A stretch of DNA of 64,000 bases from Cryphonectria parasitica EP155 (lineage: Eukaryota > Ascomycota > Sordariomycetes > Diaporthales > Cryphonectriaceae): positions 3,624,068 to 3,688,067 of the forward strand of contig NW_024468910.1 in the NCBI RefSeq assembly GCF_011745365.1, read 5' to 3'. The notes beneath the pieces were generated by a model, which was not told the origin of the DNA, made no database searches, and was given only the letters and a program-made list of their open reading frames with translations. Shown here piece after piece: positions 56,791 through 64,000 of this stretch (positions are counted from its first letter, which is position 1; each line of letters starts with the position of its first letter). A program made the position numbers and the translations under genes.

Positions 56791-57642
56791 ATGCCTTCCC
56801 TCACCCAGTCTTTTCCGCGGAAGAGACGGCGGGACGAGTCCGACATCGAGGAAGACCTCCATCTCACCATGTACGTCGAAGAGGCTCCTGCCGTCGCCAT
56901 TTTCATGACCCCACCAGCTGACACCCTCCTTAGCTCGCAGGGCTTCCACGACCGCTACCCGCACGACTGCCAGCACCAGCACCATGGGTCCTCGCCCAAG
57001 AAGCCGACCTCACTCCTGAGTCCCCTCTCCAAGAAGATCCGCATGACGACGGCATCCACCAGCGAGTGGCAGACCGACGAGGATCAACGGCAGGCACTCC
57101 CGACGCCAAGCTGCCGTCAACACCGCTCCCTATCCGCTGCCTCGACCAAACACTCTCCTCCCAAGGCTTCTGCGCCCACCAACCTCAGCCCCTGCCACAT
57201 CTGCCACCGCAGGCCCACAAAGAAGACGGAGCTCGACTCATTTGCCGACTGCGAGGGTTGCGGCGAGCGTACATGCTACGTCTGCATCCGGGAGTGTCTG
57301 GGATGGAGGGGTGCTTCCGCCCTGCTAACGCCCACCACGGCAACGGAAACAACAACACCACATGACGAGAACGATGACAAGCTCATGAAGGACGGTCACG
57401 AGGAGGGCAGAGCTGATGCTGAGGAGGATAATGACCAGGGCGGGGTTGACCGGTCCTTTACTATGGAAGATGCCCCCTCGACAGGAGGTATGTACCCCGA
57501 TGCGCCGCAGCATCGGACAAAACGGGTCAGAACCTGGGGACAAGCCGGAGGGAGAGGCCATCGTGGGAGGATCTGCAGCCAGTGCTGCGTAGAGGAAGGA
57601 CTCGAGGGGGAAGTCATCTGCCTGGGTTGTCTCGGGACATAA
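56791..57642 (+). CDS. Unrecognised Cys-rich protein, probable zinc-binding, nuclear
   Basis: Single exon, 283 aa. No family name is certain. The N-terminus has a basic patch (FPRKRRRDE) that could be a nuclear signal. Around residues 134-175 there is CHICHRRP ... DCEGCGERTCYVCIRECLGW, and at the C-terminus ICSQCCVEEGLEGEVICLGCLG; together about twelve Cys in CXXC pairs, spaced as in a cross-braced zinc finger (PHD/FYVE-like) split by an acidic insertion (about 195-255, Asp/Glu-rich). The rest is Ser/Thr/Pro-rich. Proteins of this sort are widespread in Pezizomycotina without known function. The ATG at 56791 is the first good start. It lies convergent with RPT1. The frame stays open 84 codons past its TAA. 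Confidence 0.7.
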   Translation: MPSLTQSFPRKRRRDESDIEEDLHLTMYVEEAPAVAIFMTPPADTLLSSQGFHDRYPHDCQHQHHGSSPKKPTSLLSPLSKKIRMTTASTSEWQTDEDQRQALPTPSCRQHRSLSAASTKHSPPKASAPTNLSPCHICHRRPTKKTELDSFADCEGCGERTCYVCIRECLGWRGASALLTPTTATETTTPHDENDDKLMKDGHEEGRADAEEDNDQGGVDRSFTMEDAPSTGGMYPDAPQHRTKRVRTWGQAGGRGHRGRICSQCCVEEGLEGEVICLGCLGT

Positions 57643-58309
57643 GGACGGGATTCCAAGGTGGCGAGCCACGACAACTCCGGCTCATTCCAAAGATCCTCTT
57701 TAGAGAAAACAACCATGGACTATTGCTACGTCTTTGCTGTCGTGGAAGGTAATAAAGGTATCCCCCGCGGTGGATCATATCTGGGGGATAACGACAAAGG
57801 GGTCGTTCATAAGAGGGTTTTTGGGACAGCATTTATTTACATGGCGAAAGGCATTCATGGCGTTCGTTTTGGTTGGCCAGGGATGAGTATGAGATAAATC
57901 GATGAATCATACCTCAAAGGCATTATCATGAGCAAGACAGCAGGCATAGCATTATCAATACCCTATTTACTACGCGTATATCATATTACGAAAGGTCATC
58001 ATCTAAAGGGATTGTCTCCTAGCATGTACTGTATTTAAACTCCCCGAGATAGCTGGTTTGAGGCCGAGATTAGATATGAGCATATTTACCAGAAGCTCTT
58101 TTTAAGGAATGGTACTTTGCACTGAAGAATGGACTAGGTCCGGAGGAAGACCTTTTAAAGAATCAAGTTTGTCAAAGTCGTCAGATAGCAGAAACGTCCT
58201 TATGCCGTCCAATGTCAAGCTGTCTAGCAACTCCGTAACCCATACTTGTACATACAGAGCATTCCCCGCCGCTTCTTGCTCCATTGCCTCGGAAATTAAC
58301 ACAAACCAT
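57643..58309. other. Convergent 3' region Cys-rich gene / RPT1
   Basis: 667 bp between facing stops. The first 252 bases are open in the frame of the upstream gene (to a TAA at 57895). AT-rich beyond 57900. No separate gene is supported. Confidence 0.45.
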
Positions 58310-59816
58310 CTAGTTATACTGCATGTACGAAGCAGTCGAATTGAACTTGAGGTTCCCCTTGATGACCTTCTCCACCGCACTCAGGAAGTCCTTCTCCGTT
58401 GCCACCTTCCTTCTCGCGCGGATGGCGAACATACCAGCCTCCGTGCACACACTGCGCAGCTCGGCACCTGTGGCGTTCGGGCACAGTCGGGAGATGAGCT
58501 CCCACCGGATATCCCGCTCGACTGACATGCTCTTGGCGTGGATGCGCAGAATATTGGCACGGCCGTCGAGATCCGGAAGCGAGAATTCGATCTTACGATC
58601 GATACGTCCAGGACGCATCAGCGCTGGGTCGAGCGTAGACGGTCTGTTGGTTGCAAACATGACCTTGATATTGCCTCTGGCGTCGAAGCCGTCCAGCTGG
58701 GTGATGAGCTCCAGCATTGTCCGCTGCACCTCGTTGTCACCACCGGCACCGTCGTCGAAACGCGCGCCACCGATAGCGTCGATTTCATCGAAGAAGATGA
58801 TGCAGGCCTTCTTGGTACGTGCCATCTCGAAGAGCTCACGTACCATGCGTGCACCTTCACCAACGTACTTCTGCACCAGCTCGGAACCGATGACACGAAT
58901 GAACGTAGCATCCGTCCGATTGGCAACGGCACGAGCACAGAGCGTCTTGCCGGTACCGGGAGGTCCGTACAGCAGCGCTCCCTTGGGCGGGTCGATTCCG
59001 AGACTGACGAAGCGCTCTGGAGAGAGAAGGGGCATCTCGACGACCTCACGCAACTTCTCGACCTGCTCTTTGCAACCGCCCACATCACCATAGGTGACAT
59101 CTGGCTTCTCCTCGACCGTCATCATCGTTACCGAGGCGTCGATCTTGGGCGGCAGGGGGAGCATGATCTGGTACTTGTTGCGGTCGACGCCAACGCGCAT
59201 GCCCTCTTCAATGTCGGTGGGGGACACGCGCTCGCCAAGCTGTACAACGAACTTGGCGATCTGCTTGACATTGATCACGTACTTGCTCTTGGAGTCATCC
59301 TTCTCGTCCGGAATGATCTTCGTGCACCGCGCTACTTGAAGCGGTTGCTCTTCCGACATTCGTTGGCGATCGGCTGGTACGTCCCAGAGGTGTGGTGGTG
59401 CAAGACCAGTATCTGATTCCTAGACACGAAAGTCAGCTCAGTCAGGGTTGAGCTTGGCCAAGGAAAAGGAGATCCCCATACTTTGACTCCGATCTTCTCG
59501 TCCACGCTTTGTTGCCGCTCTTTTATTTGTTGCTCCAGTTTCTTGATGGCGGCACCATACGGCGCAGCGCCGTAGGTCTTGAGGACCTGGATATCCCTAT
59601 AGCCACTGTCAACATGATGCTGTCATGCTTTCGTATTGTACATTTTGGGTACAGACTCATCGGTAAGGGGAGTAATCTTTTTCTCTTCTATCTCATCGTC
59701 CGCGTAATTCTTTTGGTACTTCTCCCAGCTGGAACCTGTGGCAGAAGGCTGGTTGTCTGTCAGCACGAGCATTTGCCGTCGACCGCGGACCAGCAACAGA
59801 AGCGGGTACTGACCAT
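58310..59816 (-). CDS. RPT1: 26S proteasome regulatory ATPase Rpt1 (PSMC2)
   Basis: Exons 59814..59816, 59657..59748, 59482..59596, 58310..59419; introns 65, 60 and 62 bp; 439 aa. The first coding exon is only ATG. After [12 protein letters not shown] comes an N-terminal coiled coil ([22 protein letters not shown]), the [14 protein letters not shown] motif, an OB domain, and the AAA module with Walker A GPPGTGKT (222-229), Walker [14 protein letters not shown] (about 276-288), ATNRP, and the SRH arginine region [11 protein letters not shown]. The C-terminal YMQYN fits Rpt1 (the human protein ends MTYN). Rpt1 is one of six ATPases of the proteasome base ring that unfold substrates. The first and second introns have weak donors (GTCAGT, GTCTGT). 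Head-to-head with CCT4. Confidence 0.95.
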
Positions 59817-60405
59817 GTTGACTGAGGTCGGGGATCCTCAACGGCCCCGAGGTGGGCTGTGAAAAAGATGGTTTTGAGGGGGTGAGGGGAAGTTGCAGTT
59901 CGAGAAGACAATAGTGGAATGAGGGAGGCCTTGGGGTTGCGAGATTTGTGGGATGTCGTGTTGTTGGGTTGAGAGGGCAAGGTGTTTGAATGCTGGTGAC
60001 GGAGGTCTAGTTAGCGGAAAGGCGGCTGTCTGGTATCGTAATCAGAAGTTGCCTGCTGGAGCTTCTGAACAAGACTCCAGACCCCTGCCTACTTGGAGGC
60101 TGACTGGGTCTAGCCTAAGTTAGGGGGGCCAAGCTACCTCACTTTGGTAGTGCAGTGAGTTTTTGGTTGGGGTACCGGAGTACGTACTAAGGTGCTGGCG
60201 GCCCCACGTTAAGAATGGCGGGCAGGCAGAGCAACGCTCGAAAAATTCCCCTGGGGTCGCGCTTGCAGAGGGGCAGAGCGTCTGCGCCTGGGAAGCTTTA
60301 CCAAATTATAAACCACAAGAGCCTGAACATCCACGTCCTTCCTTAGGCTTTCACTCCACCCCCTCTTCCGACCACGCGAGATATCCAGACAGCCACACAG
60401 TCAAG
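59817..60405. promoter_or_regulatory. Divergent promoter region RPT1 / CCT4
   Basis: 589 bp between opposite starts. Contains a CTACCTCACTTTGGTAGTGCAGTGAG-type imperfect palindrome near 60134-60155. I looked for the yeast proteasome element GGTGGCAAA and for canonical heat-shock elements and found none. Confidence 0.5.
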
Positions 60406-62131
60406 ATGGCAACAGCCGAGGCTTTCACAAGCAGTGGAAATGGAGGAGGTGCCTTCAAGGTAAGCTGCAGAGCTGCGCGAAGCTTGGTGAGCTGGCATCT
60501 GATATTGGTTACAGAATAAGGAGAAGCCCATGGCTGTCAGGTCGTCCAACATTGTTGCAGCAAGAGGTACGCGTACTTTCGTTGTATAACCCTCTCGAAT
60601 ATGCGAACTGAACCTCTAACCATATGGAACAGCCGTTGCCGACGCGATCAGAACCTCCTTGGGCCCTCGAGGCATGGACAAGATGATCAGGAGCGGGAAG
60701 GGCGAGACCATAATCACCAACGATGGCAGCACCATGCTGCAGAGTATGTCCGTGCTTCATCCCACAGCCAAGATGTTGGTCAACTTGTCCAATGCACAAG
60801 ACGTCGAAGCCGGTGACGGCACCACCTCCGTGGTTGTCATCTGCGGTGCGCTTCTGGGTGCCGCGGACCGCCTGCTGTCGAAAGGCATCCACCCATCTGT
60901 CATATCCGAGTCGTTCCAACGAGCCGCCGCCGCCGCAGTTGCGGTCCTCCACGACATGTCACAACCGATCTCGCTTTCAGACACCTCAGCGCTGCTGCAG
61001 GCGGCCAACACCTCGCTGTCCTCCAAAATCGTGTCACAGTATGCAAACCTGCTGGGCCCCATGGCAGTCAACAGTGTTACCAAGACGATAGACATCAAGA
61101 CGGCGGACAACGTGGATCTGAAGAACATCCGGACAGTCAAGAAGGTCGGCGGTACAATTGAGGACAGCGAGCTCGTCGAGGGTCTCGTGCTCACCCAGCC
61201 CGTGATCAAGAATGCCGGCGGCCCAGTACGGATGGAGAAGGCCAAGATCGGTCTGATTCAATTCCAGCTGTCACCACCCAAGCCGGATATGGAGAACACC
61301 ATCTCCGTTAATGACTACCGACAAATGGACAAAATCGTCAAGGAGGAGCGCATGTACCTGCTGAACATGGCCAAAAAGATCAAGAAGGCCAAGTGCAATG
61401 TCCTCCTCATCCAGAAGTCTATCCTCCGCGACGCCGTCAACGATCTGTCCCTGCACTTCCTCGCCAAGCTCAACATCCTGGTTGTCAAGGACATCGAGCG
61501 TGACGAGGTCGAGTTCATCTGCAAGAGCACCGGATGCAAGCCCATTGCAGACATCGACTCCTTTGATGAAGCCAAGCTGGGCAGCGCAGACATCGTCGAG
61601 GAGGTTTCGTCATCTGGCTCTCGTATGGTGAAGGTGCTCGGCACAAGATCCGCAGGCAAGACCATTTCCGTCGTCGTCCGCGGCGCCAACTCCCTAATCC
61701 TGGACGAGGCCGAGCGCTCCCTGCATGACGCGTTATGCGTGGTGCGATGCCTGGTCAAGAAGAAGGCCTTGATCGCAGGTGGCGGCGCCCCCGAGATTGA
61801 GATCGCCGCCCAGCTCTCCAAGCAGGCACGCCAGCTGACTGGCACTGAAGCAATCTGCTGGAAGGCGTTCGCGGATGCTATGGAGGTGATCCCGACGACT
61901 CTGGCCGAGAACGCAGGGCTGAACCCGATCCGGGTGGTGACGGACCTGCGGCATCGGCACGAGCTGGGCGAGAGAAACGCAGGCGTGAGTATCAAGAGCG
62001 GTGGCGTCAACTCCAACATCGCCAAGGAGAACGTACTGCAACCGCTGCTGGTGAGCACGAGCGCCATCGAACTGGCGGCTGAAACTGTCAAGATGATCCT
62101 GAGGATAGATGATATTGCGCTGAGCAGGTAG
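60406..62131 (+). CDS. CCT4: Chaperonin CCT/TRiC subunit delta
   Basis: Exons 60406..60459, 60515..60566, 60633..62131; introns 55 and 66 bp; 534 aa, the normal length. Group II chaperonin signatures: [33 protein letters not shown] (nucleotide-binding), the [23 protein letters not shown] apical entry, and the C-terminal [10 protein letters not shown] plus AGLNPIRVV. Delta-specific features include the short Ser/Gly-rich N-terminus before [24 protein letters not shown] folds actin, tubulin and WD40 proteins in the cytosol; delta carries one of the high-affinity ATP sites. Exon phases agree. It shares a divergent promoter region with RPT1. Confidence 0.96.
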
Positions 62132-62683
62132 ACAGTGACGCAGCAAGGGGCCAGTGTGGCGGAAATGGTTAGATACAGGCTTTATGAGAACAACAAAAAA
62201 ACCCTCCATGGATTGTACACATAATAGACATTGACAATCATCTGACCAACAAGGTAGCCTTCTATTTGACTAAGATGATGAGACTCGACTCCCGTGAGAG
62301 AAGAGATACAGCAAGGGAGACATCATCAGTGATTGTGATTGTGCTGTGGCAGACTGGGTCATGAATTTGAGGCCTCACGTTCACAAGACATGGTCCAAAA
62401 AGATTTTCTTAAAAGAATGCATCATTTTCCTCAGCTAAAGTCCTGTCAAAAACTAGAAAACCACATTCCTTGCCCAGAAAAAAAAACTATCATAGTCGTT
62501 CTCTATTGTACAGCACGCATGGATACGACCTCTTTCGCGCCGGCCTCCAATGAACAGATACTCAATGTGCGCCCAGTCTCCTTCTCCATGTTGCGTTCTA
62601 GTCGTCTGGAATTGCATCGTGAAGAAGACAGACTTGCTAGCCTATCGATGAGGCTTTCTACGCACTGCCCAGGAAGAGTCGAC
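62132..62683. other. Convergent 3' region CCT4 / ARS2
   Basis: 552 bp between facing stops, AT-rich, no gene seen. Confidence 0.5.
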
Positions 62684-64000
62684 TTAGTAGTTTAGCTCGC
62701 CGCCACCGCTGCCGCTGACCTGATCCAGGTCCTCGTAGCTCTTGATTGTGCGTCCCTGGATAGCCTCACGAGGGCCCACAGCCGCGCCGCCGCCAGCACC
62801 GTCTCCCCAGCGACCACCACGCTGACGTCCCCCACCCATCGTGTTACCGCCCATGCCGTTGTCCTGGGTCCAACGGGGGTTGCGAGGACGATCATAGGGA
62901 CCGGAGCGGTTGTTGTAACCCCGTCCACCAGCATTGCCGAAACCTCCCCCACGCCGGATAGGACCAGCGCCGCCGGCACGTTCGTCTCCACCAGGAGTCG
63001 CATTCCAGCTCCCACTGTTTGGCATGGCTCCCGCTGCGAACATCTGCGAGAAGTTCGCCATGTTAGGGAAGCCCATTGGGATCATGCTGTTCATGGCAAA
63101 TTGTTGCAGGTTGAAGCCACGAGGCGTGCCGCTCGGCGCCTGACCAGTAGCTGGAGGGAAATGACCATTGCTATTGGCATCCGTTCGCGAAGGGGCGATG
63201 TGAGCGGGGTCTATAACGTATGCGTTGATAAGCTCGAACTGCGGAGTGTCAGTGCCAACTTTCTGTGAATAGGACAGAGATGGTAACGAGTGAGTCATAC
63301 CTCCTTCTTCAGCTCCTCAAGCCACTCGGGGTGACGCTTCTCCACATGCTTGCGCCAGAAGTGATCCTCTTTGAACAGCTTGGCGCAGTCAGGGACCTTG
63401 CATCGATACTTGTGTTCATCCTCCTGTTTGACAAACTTGGCTAATTCCTCGTTCGTAGCATCATCGATAGGCTTACCGCCTAGCTTACGAATGTCAACCG
63501 CTTCAGGTTCCAAAATCTGCTTGATCTTGTCTTCAAATGTCCTGACCCAGTTGTAGGCGCGCTGAAGTTGCTGTTCAGTCTTCGATAACGGGTTGCGGAA
63601 CTTGCGATCAGGCTCGGTAGTCTCGCCCTCCTCCAGTTCTGCAGTGTCAGCCCGCTTCTTGTGCGGGAATGGCTCACCCAGAGCACTTGCCCGGGCGACA
63701 GCCTTGGCTGAAGACGAGAGCGTGCTTCTGGGGCGGCGAAGGTGACCTCCTGGGCATTTACGAGTCAACTCATGCACCGAGTCGCTCTCGAAGACGCAGA
63801 AGAAACAGAAGTTGAAGACGCGTCGGAGGTACTCGATGAGAAGATCGAGCTGCTTCTTCTTGACTAAGATGTCTTCATCGTCAACTTCATCGTCATCGAT
63901 GGCTCCCTCATCTTCGTCATCATCGTCATCTTCCATCTCCGGCTCCTCGCCTTCGTCCATAGCCTCGTCCAGGTTGATGGCTCGCTGTTTCTTGACTTTC
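62684..64000 (-). CDS. ARS2/SERRATE homologue, 5' part outside window
   Basis: Exons 63301..64000 (continues past the right edge) and 62684..63238; intron 62 bp (GTATGA donor, branch ACTGAC, CCGCAG). The visible part starts in KKQRAINLDEAMDEG, runs through an Asp/Glu-rich stretch, then the Ars2 core YLRRVFNFCFFCVFESDS, PGGHLRRP, a helical region, and the zinc finger CKVPDCAKLFKEDHFWRKH-EKRH followed by PEWLEEL. The C-terminus is Gly/Arg-rich, ending with a conserved acidic-aromatic tail (YEDLDQVSG... ELNY). Ars2 links the nuclear cap-binding complex to RNA decay and 3' processing. An earlier AG inside the intron (63264) would add eight residues in frame; I prefer the later acceptor because it gives KKEFELINAYV, as I expect for fungal homologues. 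Confidence 0.9.

Noticed and set aside
1..64000. tRNA, rRNA, transposon, telomere or CRISPR elements
   Set aside because: No tRNA B-box with paired arms, no rRNA segment, no terminal repeats with a transposase frame, no telomeric repeats and no spaced repeat array were recognised by eye; a tRNA and repeat scan would be needed to be certain.

Overview
The window is nuclear DNA of a filamentous ascomycete (Pezizomycotina, most likely Sordariomycetes). Genes are dense and mostly carry one to four introns of 55-130 bp with GTRNGT donors and CTRAC-type branch points. Several families are typical of such fungi: a Zn2Cys6 regulator with a fungal-specific middle domain, an Ayg1/FrsA-like hydrolase, a secreted CBM20 amylase, an NRPS-like reductase and an NDR-type kinase separate from Cot1/Dbf2. 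I cannot name the species.

Layout. 1-3.4 kb: 5' part of an NRPS-like A-T-R-SDR carboxylate reductase, cut by the left edge. 6-15.3 kb: a microbial-type PARG, then a mitochondrial group (Bcs1 AAA chaperone, uS11m, Tim44, QCR9) with the exon-junction factor PYM among them. 16.2-22.8 kb: the UBR1 N-recognin ubiquitin ligase. 23.8-35.4 kb: Swd3/WDR5 of COMPASS, Isc1 sphingolipid phospholipase C, an NDR-like kinase and the nucleolar FKBP Fpr3/4. 37.8-44.4 kb: an alpha-amylase with unusual active-site residues, facing a Zn2Cys6 transcription factor. 47.4-57.6 kb: two unrecognised Cys-bearing proteins, a STIMATE-type vacuolar membrane protein, splicing factor SF3B6 and an alpha/beta hydrolase. 58.3-64 kb: proteasome ATPase Rpt1, chaperonin subunit CCT4 and the start-less 3' part of ARS2/SERRATE.

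Most genes are housekeeping and not functionally clustered. Three head-to-head pairs share short intergenic regions: uS11m/Tim44 (both mitochondrial), PYM/QCR9, and Rpt1/CCT4 (both protein homeostasis). No rRNA, tRNA, CRISPR, intact transposon or secondary-metabolite cluster was recognised.

The most unusual signals are: (i) UBR1 ends in TGA-CTA, a known readthrough context, followed by 154 in-frame open codons, and three other genes also have long in-frame open stretches after their stop; (ii) a 3-nt microexon appears necessary to build the Zn2Cys6 motif of the regulator; (iii) the amylase keeps its catalytic triad but has lost two of the usual active-site histidines; (iv) the NDR-like kinase has Asp where the hydrophobic-motif phospho-Thr should be; (v) two genes have a first coding exon that is only the ATG codon.
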